From NCBI GenBank assembly GCA_023389105.1, contig JAEWEY010000001.1, positions 124,001-188,000 of the forward strand: DNA of 64,000 nt, read 5' to 3'. Each line of letters opens with the position of its first letter. Position 1 is the stretch's first letter. A model generated the notes under the pieces. That model was not told where the DNA came from and did no database searches. It saw only the letters and a list, made by a program, of their open reading frames with translations. This document shows, piece by piece, positions 35,528 to 44,026 of this stretch. The position numbers and the translations under genes were made by a program. Origin of the DNA: Pseudomonadota bacterium (GTDB taxonomy: Bacteria; Pseudomonadota; Alphaproteobacteria; Sphingomonadales; Sphingomonadaceae).

Positions 35528-36420
35528 CGCCCGACGACCGCGCACTGGTCGACCGCTTTCTCGACATGATGGCAGCGGAAGCCGGCTCTTCGCGTCACAC
35601 GCTGGCCGCCTATCGGAACGATCTGGAGCGGGCGGCGGAAGATCTCGACGTGCTCGGTGGTGCGACCGTAGAAATGCTCGAGCAGTTCGGGGTCAAATGG
35701 GCCGACCTTGCGCCGTCTACCGTTGCCCGACGTTCGGCCGCGCTCCGTCGCTTCTTCGGTTTCCTGGTCGATGACGGGCTGCGTAAGGACGATCCGTCGG
35801 CGGCGCTACCGCGCCCCCGCCTCGAACGGCCGCTTCCCCGTATTCTCGACACCGGGGAAGTGGAGCGAATGTTTGCTGCTGCCGAGGATCGCGCGGCAAG
35901 TGGGGAGCCGAACGGGCTGCGAAACTTGGCTTTGCTTGAGCTGCTTTATGGATCGGGCCTGCGTGCAACGGAGCTTGTCAGCCTTCCGCGCGCAGCGGTT
36001 CGGCCAGACCAGCCCTTTCTAATGGTGCGCGGTAAAGGATCGAAGGATCGTTTGGTGCCGATCTCCACGCGGGCGCAAACTGCTGTCGCCAGTTGGCTGG
36101 AGATCGCGCCGGGCGGCCGCCCCTGGCTGTTCGCCAGCGGCAAGTCGCATCTCAGCCGTGTGCGCCTGTTTCAGATCGTTCGAACCATGGCCGGCGACGC
36201 GGGCATCGCGCCCGAGCGTGTGAGCCCGCACGTGCTGCGTCATGCTTTCGCCACCCACCTTCTCTCCGGCGGCGCGGATCTCCGGGTCCTGCAGTCGCTG
36301 TTGGGGCACGCCGACATCGCCACGACGCAAATCTACACCCACGTCGACAGTGCCCGGCTCGTCGAGCTCGTCAACACCCGGCACCCGCTGGCGACGCGCA
36401 ATCGCCAACCGCCGCGTTGA
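35524..36420 (+). CDS. xerD: Tyrosine recombinase XerD
   Basis: A 298-residue tyrosine recombinase that, with XerC, resolves chromosome dimers at dif. An N-terminal SAM-like domain (about 5-90) is followed by the catalytic domain. The active residues are R147, K172, H236, R239, H262 and nucleophile Y271, in SGLRATEL, SPHVLRHAFATHLL and LLGHADIATTQIYTHV. The length and lack of a phage context favour XerD over an integrase. It is co-transcribed with the exported protein upstream. Confidence 0.93.
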   Translation: MTPDDRALVDRFLDMMAAEAGSSRHTLAAYRNDLERAAEDLDVLGGATVEMLEQFGVKWADLAPSTVARRSAALRRFFGFLVDDGLRKDDPSAALPRPRLERPLPRILDTGEVERMFAAAEDRAASGEPNGLRNLALLELLYGSGLRATELVSLPRAAVRPDQPFLMVRGKGSKDRLVPISTRAQTAVASWLEIAPGGRPWLFASGKSHLSRVRLFQIVRTMAGDAGIAPERVSPHVLRHAFATHLLSGGADLRVLQSLLGHADIATTQIYTHVDSARLVELVNTRHPLATRNRQPPR

Positions 36421-36456
36421 CGGCCACCGCAGCTTGCGCCTACCCGCCCGCTCCAC

Positions 36457-37398
36457 ATGCTGAATTATCTCGATTTCGAAAAACCGATCGCCGAACTGGA
36501 AACCCGCGTGGCGGAGCTGCGCGAGACCGCCAACAGCTCCGACATCGACATCGATGCGGAGGTCGGCAAGCTCGAGGCCAAGGCCAACAAACTGCTGCGC
36601 GACACCTATGCGAAGCTGACCCCGTGGCAAAAGGCGCAAGTCGCGCGCCATCCCGACCGGCCGCACTTCAAGGATTACCTCGCGGGAATCGTTGACGACT
36701 TCCTGCCGCTCGCTGGCGACCGCGCCTTCGCCGATGATCCCGCGATCATCGGCGGCCTGGCCCGTATCGACGGACGCCGCGTGATGATCATCGGGCACGA
36801 GAAAGGCGACGACACCGCGAGCCGCCTCAAACATAATTTCGGCATGGCCAAGCCAGAAGGCTATCGAAAAGCGATCCGGCTGATGCAGCTTGCCGACCAA
36901 TTCGGAATTCCCGTTGTGACTTTGGTCGACACGCCTGGCGCCTTCCCGGGCGTGCAAGCGGAGGAGCGCGGACAGGCCGAGGCGATCGCGCGCTCGACCG
37001 AGGAGTGCCTGAAGCTTGGCGTCCCGATCGTCGCGGTCGTCGTTGGCGAGGGCGGATCTGGCGGCGCGGTCGCGATAGCGGCCGCCAATCGTGTGTTGAT
37101 GTTCGAGCACGCCATCTACTCGGTAATTTCACCCGAAGGGTGCGCGTCCATTCTGTGGCGTACCGCCGACAAGGCGGCTGACGCTGCCGAAGCGATGAAG
37201 ATCACGGCGGCTGACCTGCATTCCTTGGGCGTCGTCGATCGCGTCGTGGACGAGCCGCTGGGTGGCGCCCACCGCGATCCCGAGGCCGCAATCGGCGGCC
37301 TCAAGGGCGCGCTGATCGAAGAAATTGATGGCTTGTCGGCGCTTGGCAGCGATGAATTGCGCAAGCAACGCCGCGCCAAGTTCCTCGCCATCGGATAA
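36457..37398 (+). CDS. accA: Acetyl-CoA carboxylase carboxyltransferase alpha subunit
   Basis: A 313-residue partner of AccD. The helical N-terminal ELETRVAELRETANSS region, the HFKDYLAGIVDDFLPLAGDR segment, HEKGDDTASRLKHNFGMAKPEGYRKA and the GEGGSGGAVAIAAANRVLM oxyanion site are all present. It carries the carboxyl transfer from biotin-BCCP to acetyl-CoA. It is a separate gene from accD (17261-18118), which is normal in proteobacteria. It follows xerD by 36 bases. Confidence 0.97.
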   Translation: MLNYLDFEKPIAELETRVAELRETANSSDIDIDAEVGKLEAKANKLLRDTYAKLTPWQKAQVARHPDRPHFKDYLAGIVDDFLPLAGDRAFADDPAIIGGLARIDGRRVMIIGHEKGDDTASRLKHNFGMAKPEGYRKAIRLMQLADQFGIPVVTLVDTPGAFPGVQAEERGQAEAIARSTEECLKLGVPIVAVVVGEGGSGGAVAIAAANRVLMFEHAIYSVISPEGCASILWRTADKAADAAEAMKITAADLHSLGVVDRVVDEPLGGAHRDPEAAIGGLKGALIEEIDGLSALGSDELRKQRRAKFLAIG

Positions 37399-37404
37399 GA
37401 GGCC

Positions 37405-37430
37405 GGAACCGCCCCCAGTCATTCCCCGTT
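37405..37430 (+). promoter_or_regulatory. EcfG-type general-stress promoter before M48 protease
   Basis: GGAAC (37405-37409) and CGTT (37427-37430) are separated by 17 bases, matching the GGAAC-N16/17-CGTT promoter of the alphaproteobacterial general-stress sigma factor EcfG. It is 40 bases upstream of the ATG of the M48/LysM protease gene and directly after accA. This predicts stress-induced transcription of the protease. Confidence 0.6.
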
Positions 37431-37469
37431 CAAAATTTGCGCGCTTTATCGGCGCGAGAGCGAGGGACT

Positions 37470-38927
37470 ATGGCTGTTTTGCGTAAGAAACTGCTTTTGC
37501 TTGCCGCGGCGTCGTTGGCGCTGACGCCCGCTGCCGCGCAGCAACTCCGCTATCTTGATCCCCGGGACGTTGCCGAAGCCCAGCGCGACAACGCCCAGCT
37601 CGTGCAGGACTTGGGTGGCGCCGAAATGGGGCCGCGTGCGGCTTACGTCACGAACGTCGGCAGACGAGTCGGGCAATTTTCCGGCGTCGCCAATCCTAAT
37701 CAGGCCCTTCACTTCACGACGCTAAACTCTGCGGTTGAAAACGCGCTGTCCGTTCCCGGAGGCTACGTGTACATCACGCGCCAGTTGCTGGGCCTAATGA
37801 ATGACGAGTCCGAGCTGGCCTTCGCGCTCGGGCATGAAGTCGGTCACGTCGCGGCCAACCACGCCCACATCCGGGAACAATATGCGCAGCGCAATCCGCT
37901 CGGCGTCTTCGGTGCCATCGTCGGCGCGATCTTCGGCGGAGGCTTCTCCGATATTCTGTCCGCGCGTTCCCGCATGGACCTGCTTAGCTTCTCCCGGGAT
38001 CAGGAATATCAGGCAGATACCTTGGGCCTGCGCTACATGCTCATGGCCGGTTATGATCCAGCCGGTGCCGCCGGCGTGCTTGGGGCGCTCACACGTCAGA
38101 GCCGGCTCTCCGCACTAGTACAGGGACGCACTAACCGCCAGACCCCCGAATGGGCGAGCACCCACCCACTTAGCGAAAATCGGATGCAGCGCGCCTTGGC
38201 AGAGGCGCGGGCGACGGGCCGGCTAGGCACCGGCATTCACAACCGCGACGTCTATCTCAACCAGATCGAAGGCGTCTTTGTCGACGATGATCCCGCGCAG
38301 GGCGTCATCGACGGCGCGACCTTCACGCACCCGGACCTGCGCATCCAGTTCACGGTGCCGCAGGGTTACCTGATGTCCAATGGCACCGACGCCGTCACCG
38401 TTTCGGGATCGGCGGGCAAGGCGCAGTTCAAGGGCGGAGCGTTTCGGGGGAATTTAGACGACGCAGTATTGCTGGCATTCCGGGGACTCACGCAGGGTAC
38501 CGCGAACTACCCCGTGCCGCCGCCGCGACATGTCACCATCAACGGCATGCCGGCAGCGGTGACGACGGCGCGCTTCAACGGGGAGTCCGGGCCGATCGAC
38601 GCCAGCGTCGCCGCCTATCAGTGGGAACCGGGCCGAATCTACTTCTTCGTGATGATCACGCCGGGCGGCTACGGGATCGGCCCGTTCGCTTCGATGATCA
38701 ATTCCTTGCGCAAGATCACCCCGGCCGAGGCAGCGGCGATCCGGCCGCGTGTGATTCATATAGAAACCGTGCGACCGGGCGACACGCTACAATCCTTGAG
38801 CGCGCGAATGGCCTACCGCGATTACCGGTTGGAGCGCTTCTTGTCGCTTAACAACCTAAACGCCGGCAGCCGCCTGGCGCCGGGGCAGAAGGTCAAGCTT
38901 GTCATCTACGGAGCCCGCCGAAGCTGA
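37470..38927 (+). CDS. Exported M48 zinc metalloprotease with LysM domain
   Basis: A 485-residue protein with a signal peptide (LRKKLLLLAAASLALTPAAAQ), a BepA/LoiP-like M48 domain with HEVGH (122-126) in LAFALGHEVGHVAANHAH and a third ligand Glu in SRDQEYQADTLGLRYM, and a C-terminal LysM domain (about 430-482, ETVRPGDTLQSLSARM). Relatives clear misfolded outer-membrane proteins in the periplasm; the LysM domain should bind peptidoglycan. ATG at 37470 starts the signal peptide. An EcfG-type promoter lies upstream. Confidence 0.88.
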   Translation: MAVLRKKLLLLAAASLALTPAAAQQLRYLDPRDVAEAQRDNAQLVQDLGGAEMGPRAAYVTNVGRRVGQFSGVANPNQALHFTTLNSAVENALSVPGGYVYITRQLLGLMNDESELAFALGHEVGHVAANHAHIREQYAQRNPLGVFGAIVGAIFGGGFSDILSARSRMDLLSFSRDQEYQADTLGLRYMLMAGYDPAGAAGVLGALTRQSRLSALVQGRTNRQTPEWASTHPLSENRMQRALAEARATGRLGTGIHNRDVYLNQIEGVFVDDDPAQGVIDGATFTHPDLRIQFTVPQGYLMSNGTDAVTVSGSAGKAQFKGGAFRGNLDDAVLLAFRGLTQGTANYPVPPPRHVTINGMPAAVTTARFNGESGPIDASVAAYQWEPGRIYFFVMITPGGYGIGPFASMINSLRKITPAEAAAIRPRVIHIETVRPGDTLQSLSARMAYRDYRLERFLSLNNLNAGSRLAPGQKVKLVIYGARRS

Positions 38928-38936
38928 CGCGCTGGG

Positions 38937-39122
38937 TTACTGCATGTGCTGATTGGCGGCGTTACCCAACTTGCCCCACATACCGCCCACACCGCCGCCC
39001 ATCGACTGCAGCCCCGTCATCATGGCGATGACGATCAAGGCGGCGATGAGCCCGTATTCGATCGCAGTCGCTCCGCGCTCATCGGCGCGCAGCTTGCGCA
39101 ACATTGTTCGGATAGCGATCAC
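38937..39122 (-). CDS. Flp/Fap-type type IVb pilin
   Basis: A 61-residue prepilin. DERGATAIEYGLIAALI is the Flp cleavage and assembly motif: processing after Gly by a TadV-type prepilin peptidase, with Glu at +5 before the Tyr. The hydrophobic helix continues to VIAMMTGLQSM. It is alone: no tad/cpa secretion genes lie in the window, and it is convergent with the M48 gene. A GTTAAC near 39174 in the upstream region could be half a CtrA site. It may supply a Tad pilus encoded elsewhere. Confidence 0.85.
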   Translation of the reverse strand: MIAIRTMLRKLRADERGATAIEYGLIAALIVIAMMTGLQSMGGGVGGMWGKLGNAANQHMQ

Positions 39123-39190
39123 GCCACCCTCCTCTGGTCCACGTCCACGTTGCCGGATTTACGCCAGCGACGGTTAACAACTCTTCCGCG

Positions 39191-39985
39191 TTAGACGGTT
39201 AATGGCTTCGCAGGCTTGTCGGGCCTCCAGCCCGCAAAATGAATGATCTCGACCGTTTCTATTGTCCGGTCTTCATGTGGCGCGTTTGCGAAATTCTGCA
39301 TGGCGGCGCTTCGGCCGGCTTTGCCGATGAAGCGAGGGCGCCCCACTAACGCGTTGGTGACGCCCATTCCGCGGAGGTCACGGATCAGATCATTGAGCGA
39401 TGTGTAGGAAAGCTTGATCCGGTCGATGTCGACAACCGGATTGATGAACCCCGCATCGCCAAGCAGCGGCGCAAGCGCAGACGGCTCGATCCGGGGGTGG
39501 ACGTGGGGCGCCGCGCCCCCAGTGATGAGGTCTGCTGCACGCATGGCTTCGCGCAACCGAGGTAATGTCTCGCCACCCGCCATTGCGCCGATGAGCAGCC
39601 CTCCAGTCCGCAGCGAATGCGCGATCAGCCTCAGCGCCAAAGGCAAATTGTTCACCGTGTCCAAGGTGCCGATTGCGATGACGAGGTCGTATGCGCTTTC
39701 GGCGGGAAACCAGGCATCTTCGATTAGGACCGACCCCCCGGCCGACGCGGCAAAAAGCTCGCCCGGCTCCCGGACGTCTGTCCCACCCGAAACGCATTCG
39801 AGACGCTTGAGCCATCGAGGGTCGGGGCAACCAATCATCAGTGCGCGGTCAAAGCGTTGCTGCATGAGTTCCAGTCGCTCGACGCAATCGCCAAAAGCGC
39901 GATCGTACAGGAACAATTCCGGACCCACGCGGGCCGCCCGGTCGCGGCGGCTTGCCCGCGCTCGCATGTCAAACAAATCTGGCAT
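39191..39985 (-). CDS. SAM-dependent methyltransferase, BioC/NDUFAF5-like
   Basis: A 264-residue class I methyltransferase beginning PDLFDMRARASRRDRAAR, a pattern seen in alphaproteobacterial NDUFAF5-like proteins next to comF. The SAM motif region is ALMIGCPDPRWLKRL, followed by the acidic FPAESAYDLVIAIGTLDTVN and TGGLLIGAMAGG. The substrate is unknown; relatives act in biotin synthesis or complex I arginine hydroxylation. ATG at 39985 is used because the upstream extension runs into comF antisense. The gene is divergent from comF, 42 bases apart. Confidence 0.78.
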   Translation of the reverse strand: MPDLFDMRARASRRDRAARVGPELFLYDRAFGDCVERLELMQQRFDRALMIGCPDPRWLKRLECVSGGTDVREPGELFAASAGGSVLIEDAWFPAESAYDLVIAIGTLDTVNNLPLALRLIAHSLRTGGLLIGAMAGGETLPRLREAMRAADLITGGAAPHVHPRIEPSALAPLLGDAGFINPVVDIDRIKLSYTSLNDLIRDLRGMGVTNALVGRPRFIGKAGRSAAMQNFANAPHEDRTIETVEIIHFAGWRPDKPAKPLTV

Positions 39986-40027
39986 CGGCGCGCTTGTGCA
40001 GCCAGGCCGAGCACGCAACAAGCGGGC

Positions 40028-40762
40028 ATGTTGTGGTCCGCCATCAAGAACATTGGTTCTGCGGTGATCGATTTCGCGTTGCCGCCGCGCTGCGCCGGAT
40101 GCGGCACCATCGTGCAAGACGTGCATAGTTTCTGCCCAGAATGCTGGTCGCAGGTCGAATTCCTTGGACAGTCAGGCTGCGAGACGTGCGGACGACCGCT
40201 CGAAGCAACTGAACAGAACACGTGCGGTGCGTGCCTTGCGCAGCCGCCGCGGATCGCACGCACCCGCGCCGCCGTTGCCTATGGCGACATCACTCGCGGG
40301 CTCGCCATTCGGCTGAAATATGGCCGCAAGGTCGCGATAGCCCGCACCATGGCCCGATTCATGGCCCCTCTCGTAGGGGAAGGAGAGGACAGAGTATTAG
40401 TCCCCGTACCGCTGCACCGCGGGCGTTTGTGGTCGCGCGGGTTCAATCAATCGGCGCTGGTTGCGAGCGAGCTGTCGCGGCGCCTGGGTATCGCGTCGCG
40501 ACCGCGAGCGCTTCGCCGCATCCGGCGCACGCCACCCCTCAAAGGCATGAGCGCGGCCCAGCGACAGAAAACAGTTTCCGGCGCATTTGCCATTGCCGAT
40601 CAAGCAGCCATTGTTGGCAAAACCGTGATCCTGGTCGATGACGTGCTGACGACAGGCAGCACCGCCGATGCCTGCGCGCGGACGCTCCAGCGCGCCGGCG
40701 CAACGCGGGTCGAGTTGGTCAGTTGGGCGCGGGTGGTGAAACCTTCGCAGTTGATGCGTTGA
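40028..40762 (+). CDS. comF: ComF family protein (double zinc ribbon plus phosphoribosyltransferase)
   Basis: A 244-residue protein with an N-terminal double zinc ribbon (CAGCG, CPECW, CETCG, CGACL) and a phosphoribosyltransferase domain. The PRPP loop is VILVDDVLTTGSTADAC and VPVPLHRGRLWSRGFNQS is the ComF signature. It is associated with DNA uptake and handling in competent bacteria, but its exact role is unsettled. It starts a conserved comF-grxC-nitrilase-DUF1178 run. ATG at 40028 is chosen at the beginning of the conserved N terminus. Confidence 0.88.
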   Translation: MLWSAIKNIGSAVIDFALPPRCAGCGTIVQDVHSFCPECWSQVEFLGQSGCETCGRPLEATEQNTCGACLAQPPRIARTRAAVAYGDITRGLAIRLKYGRKVAIARTMARFMAPLVGEGEDRVLVPVPLHRGRLWSRGFNQSALVASELSRRLGIASRPRALRRIRRTPPLKGMSAAQRQKTVSGAFAIADQAAIVGKTVILVDDVLTTGSTADACARTLQRAGATRVELVSWARVVKPSQLMR

Positions 40763-40800
40763 GCCACCCGCCTAAATATCCCCGGGAAGGGAGCGTTCGA

Positions 40801-41058
40801 GTGCCGGTCGTCGAAATCTACACCAAGGGTTTTTGTCCTTATTGCTGGCGCGCGAAAGCGCTGCTGGAAACAAAGGGCATCGAATTTAAGGAAATTTCGG
40901 TCGATTTCGGCGGCGCCGACAAACAGACGATGGTTCAGCGTGCTCGTGGCCGAACGACAGTGCCGCAAATCTTCATCGGGGATCGTCATGTCGGCGGCTG
41001 CGATGACTTGATGGCGCTGGATCGCGCCGGAAAGCTCGACGAGCTTCTCGCCGCCTGA
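40801..41058 (+). CDS. grxC: Glutaredoxin 3
   Basis: An 85-residue dithiol glutaredoxin with the C12-P-Y-C15 active site, the cis-proline region TTVPQIFIGD and the glutathione-binding GGCDDLMALDRAG. It reduces disulfides and glutathione-mixed disulfides in the cytoplasm. GTG at 40801 starts the first strand. It follows comF after 38 bases and precedes the nitrilase by 3 bases. Confidence 0.94.
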   Translation: MPVVEIYTKGFCPYCWRAKALLETKGIEFKEISVDFGGADKQTMVQRARGRTTVPQIFIGDRHVGGCDDLMALDRAGKLDELLAA

Positions 41059-41061
41059 CCG

Positions 41062-41889
41062 ATGACGCGCGTCGCGCTCTTTCAATCGACCACGGGGATA
41101 GACCCTGCGACAAACGCTGATTTGCTAGTCAGCGTTGTCGAAAACGCCGCGGCAGGCGGTGCCGCGATGCTTTTCACCCCGGAAATGTCAGGGCTGCTCG
41201 ACCGTGATGCCGCCCGCGCGCGATCTAGATTGCGCCGGCCGGAAGAGGATATCGTCCTCGCGGCTTGCCGCGATGCCGCGGCCAAGCATGGCATCTGGCT
41301 ACATATCGGCTCCCTCGCCGTGCTTACAGACAGCGGCAAGGTCGCCAACCGCGCGTTCGTGATCGATGCCGCCGGTGGAATTCGCGCGACCTATGACAAG
41401 CTCCACTTGTTCGACGTGGACCTGCCCACCGGCGAAAGCTGGCGTGAATCCAACGTTTATGCCGCCGGCGAGGAGGCGGTCATCGTCGATGGCACGCCAG
41501 TGGGTAAGCTCGGGCTGACGATTTGCTACGACCTCCGCTTTCCCGGGCTCTTCGCCAGGCTGGCTGAAGCGGGCGCGGATGTGATTGCGGTCCCGGCGGC
41601 TTTCACGGTCCCGACGGGCATGGCGCACTGGCATGTACTTCTTCGCGCCCGGGCAATCGAGGCCGGCCTGTTTGTCATCGCCGCGGCGCAAGTCGGCCAT
41701 CATGAAGACGGCCGCAATACGTTCGGTCACAGCCTTGTTATCGATCCCTGGGGCGAAGTGCTCCTCGACATGGGCGACCAGTCCGGTCTGAGCTTCGCGG
41801 ACCTTGACGCAGGCCGGATCGATGAGGTTCGCTCGCGTGTCCCTGCGCTTGCTCATCGTCGTCCGATCCCGGAAATTATGCGCCGATGA
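41062..41889 (+). CDS. Carbon-nitrogen hydrolase, Nit1/Nit2-like
   Basis: A 275-residue nitrilase-superfamily amidase. The catalytic triad Glu-Lys-Cys is E41 (FTPEMSG), K113 (YDKLHLF) and C155 (LTICYDLRFPGLF). The pattern is that of deaminated-glutathione amidase (Nit1) or omega-amidase (Nit2), which repair deaminated glutathione or remove ketoglutaramate. The glutaredoxin neighbour fits a glutathione theme. It overlaps DUF1178 by ATGA. Confidence 0.85.
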   Translation: MTRVALFQSTTGIDPATNADLLVSVVENAAAGGAAMLFTPEMSGLLDRDAARARSRLRRPEEDIVLAACRDAAAKHGIWLHIGSLAVLTDSGKVANRAFVIDAAGGIRATYDKLHLFDVDLPTGESWRESNVYAAGEEAVIVDGTPVGKLGLTICYDLRFPGLFARLAEAGADVIAVPAAFTVPTGMAHWHVLLRARAIEAGLFVIAAAQVGHHEDGRNTFGHSLVIDPWGEVLLDMGDQSGLSFADLDAGRIDEVRSRVPALAHRRPIPEIMRR

Positions 41890-42287
41890 TCGTCTTCGAC
41901 CTTCAGTGCCAGGAAGATGGGGAGACCTTCGAGGCGTGGTTCCGCTCTTCCGCGGACTACGAGTCTCAGCAGGAACAGGGGCTGGTACAATGCCCCGTCT
42001 GCCAGTCTGGCAAGGTCGCCAAGGCGCCAATGGCTCCACGCGTACCGCGCAAGAGTTCTGACAGTCCCTTGTCAAAACTGGTCGCGCTGCAAGCTGAAAT
42101 GCTCAAGCGGTCGCGCTGGGTCGGAGACAAGTTCGCCGATACAGCGCGAAAGATCCATGCCGGCGAGATCGAGCCGCAGCTAGTTCACGGCAATGCCACG
42201 CTGGAGCAGGCGAAATCTCTGATCGACGACGGCGTTCCCGTTGCGCCGCTGCCGCTTCCCGTTACCCCGCCAAACCAGGTCAACTGA
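41886..42287 (+). CDS. DUF1178 family protein
   Basis: A 133-residue protein with the DUF1178 pattern: FDLQCQEDGETFEAWFRSSADYESQQ and a zinc-ribbon-like pair, C12 and the VQCPVCQSG motif, followed by KVAKAPMAPRVP and a helical C terminus with SLIDDGVPVAPLPLP. It has an unknown function and is widespread next to nitrilase genes in alphaproteobacteria. ATGA overlap with the nitrilase indicates co-translation. Confidence 0.88.
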   Translation: MIVFDLQCQEDGETFEAWFRSSADYESQQEQGLVQCPVCQSGKVAKAPMAPRVPRKSSDSPLSKLVALQAEMLKRSRWVGDKFADTARKIHAGEIEPQLVHGNATLEQAKSLIDDGVPVAPLPLPVTPPNQVN

Positions 42288-42334
42288 TTGGCCATTTGAT
42301 TGGGCGGGCATCGTCCCTTATTCCGGCCGCCAGT

Positions 42335-42411
42335 GACCCCGTAGCTCAGCAGGATAGAGCATCAGATTCCTAATCTGAGGGCCACTGGTTCGAATCCAGT
42401 CGGGGTCACCA
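42335..42411 (+). tRNA. tRNA-Arg(CCU)
   Basis: A 77-base tRNA with encoded CCA. The acceptor GACCCCG pairs with CGGGGTC, the anticodon loop TTCCTAA gives CCU for AGG codons, and the T loop is TTCGAAT. It lies between DUF1178 and the DUF6356-like gene. No duplicated 3' end or integrase marks it as an attachment site. Confidence 0.96.
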
Positions 42412-42426
42412 GAAGCAAGGGACAGG

Positions 42427-42720
42427 ATGATGGCCACCAGTCAGCAGGAAGCCCGGGAGGAATACCGGCAGGGTGCTGCGCACCGCTTATTCGTGGAACA
42501 TCCTCGATCGCTCGGGATGACATGGACCGGGCATGGCATTGGCGCGGTACGGATCGGGGCGGAGTTGATCGGCGCCGGATGCGCGGCGATGGTTCACGCG
42601 GTCGTGCCCGGCCTGTTTACCGATACCGCTGGCAAGACAGTGGCGCGGATTTACGATCACATCCAGTCGCGCAAGGCGAATGCGGCGAATCCGGAGAGCT
42701 GGCCTGACTACGAAATCTGA
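42427..42720 (+). CDS. DUF6356-like small membrane protein
   Basis: A 97-residue protein with RLFVEHPRSLGMTWTGHGIG, then a hydrophobic stretch AELIGAGCAAMVHAVVPGLF (about 44-63) and TDTAGKTVARIYDHIQSRK. This is the DUF6356 pattern, sometimes labelled capsule biosynthesis protein without experimental support. The gene starts 15 bases after the tRNA. The FAD-protein gene begins inside its 3' end (41-base overlap). Confidence 0.72.
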   Translation: MMATSQQEAREEYRQGAAHRLFVEHPRSLGMTWTGHGIGAVRIGAELIGAGCAAMVHAVVPGLFTDTAGKTVARIYDHIQSRKANAANPESWPDYEI

Positions 42721-44026
42721 TCGGCCTGCCGTCGCCATCGTCGGTGGGGGGGCTTCCGGAACAATTCTTGCCGCGCAACTCGCCCGGCGCGACATCAGCT
42801 CAGTCCTGATCGACGGCAGCGGGAGAGTCGGGAAGGGCGTCGCTTATTCGACGACCGAGCCCGCGCACCTGCTCAATGTGCGAGCCGAGGGGATGAGCGC
42901 GCTTGCCGGCGAGCCAGATCATTTCGCTCGTGCTGTCGAGGCCGAGGGTGGCCATCGCCGCGGCTTCGCCCAGCGACGCTTCTTTGGCCGATATCTAGGC
43001 GGCCTGCTCGGGGAGGCGGAGGCGAGCGGCAAGGTCAAGGTTGTGGAAGCCACCGCGACCCAGGCTTCGCGGACAGAAGGTGGGTGGCGGCTTCGCTTCG
43101 ACGACGGTTCGTCGTTCGAAGCGGATGCATTGGCGCTGGCGACGGGCAACCAGGAGCCGGATGCCTTACGGGCCTTCGCGGACGCTGGCGACCGGTTCAT
43201 CCGCAACCCATGGGGCGACGTCGCACGCCGCGCGATCGCCGACCTTGCGGACACGGGTGAAGCGGCACTCATCGTTGGGACCGGGCTCACCATGGTCGAC
43301 CTGGCTCTTTCGCTCGATGCAGCCGGGTCCACCGGCCGCATTGTCGCTCTTTCTCGCCGTGGTCTCATCCCGCGCACCCACGCGGATTTCGATCCGGCGC
43401 CCGTGCCCCTGGAGGATGTGCCGCACGGCGATGTTCGCAGTATGACGCACTGGCTCCGGAAGCGTGCTGCTGGGGTGGGTTGGCGAGCCGCCGTCGACAG
43501 TCTTCGTCCACACAGTCATGCGCTCTGGCAGAGCTTCGATACAAATCAGCAGCGCCGCTTCCTGCGTCACGCGCGACCCTGGTGGGATGTGCATCGCCAC
43601 CGAATCGCGCCCGAGGTCGGTGCCACGGTCGCGCGCATGGTCGCTAACGGCCAGCTCGAGGTCGTTGCCGGGCGGATAGAAACCGCAACTGCCATCGATG
43701 GGGGTGTCGAGGTCATTTATCGCCGCCGGCGTGGGGGTCAGCCGACACGCGAGACCTTCGCATATGCCTTCAATTGCACCGGCCCACTGCACAGCGTGAG
43801 CCACACCCACGATCCGCTGCTCCGAAGCCTGCTCGATTCCGGTGAGGTGCGCCCTGATCATCTCGGCATTGGACTTGAGATCGACGAAGCCTGTCGCGCC
43901 GCCAAACACTTATGGGCGATGGGTCCGCTGACCAAAGGCCGGTATTGGGAGATTATCGCGGTGCCGGATATTCGTGAGCAGGCTGCGCAGATTGCAGCAG
44001 ATATCGAGCAGGAGCTTCAGCAATGA
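42680..44026 (+). CDS. FAD/NAD(P)-binding protein
   Basis: A 448-residue flavoprotein. The dinucleotide-binding site is VAIVGGGASGTILAAQLARR (about 18-37), followed by VLIDGSGRVGKGVAYSTTEP, the FAD_NAD_binding_9 pattern, and a second Rossmann segment EAALIVGTGLTMVDLALSL. The substrate is unknown; related proteins are listed as hydroxyacylglutathione- or siderophore-type oxidoreductases. ATG at 42680 is the only ordinary start before the Rossmann fold and overlaps the previous gene. It is followed by folE with ATGA. Confidence 0.78.
   Translation: MRRIRRAGLTTKSDRPAVAIVGGGASGTILAAQLARRDISSVLIDGSGRVGKGVAYSTTEPAHLLNVRAEGMSALAGEPDHFARAVEAEGGHRRGFAQRRFFGRYLGGLLGEAEASGKVKVVEATATQASRTEGGWRLRFDDGSSFEADALALATGNQEPDALRAFADAGDRFIRNPWGDVARRAIADLADTGEAALIVGTGLTMVDLALSLDAAGSTGRIVALSRRGLIPRTHADFDPAPVPLEDVPHGDVRSMTHWLRKRAAGVGWRAAVDSLRPHSHALWQSFDTNQQRRFLRHARPWWDVHRHRIAPEVGATVARMVANGQLEVVAGRIETATAIDGGVEVIYRRRRGGQPTRETFAYAFNCTGPLHSVSHTHDPLLRSLLDSGEVRPDHLGIGLEIDEACRAAKHLWAMGPLTKGRYWEIIAVPDIREQAAQIAADIEQELQQ

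Noticed and set aside
35524..36420. The tyrosine recombinase as a phage or island integrase
   Set aside because: Length, XerD-like motifs and operon context with no att duplication at the tRNA genes favour XerD.
36019..37110. A 363-codon minus-strand frame across xerD and accA
   Set aside because: It crosses two clearly functional genes and has no recognisable domain.
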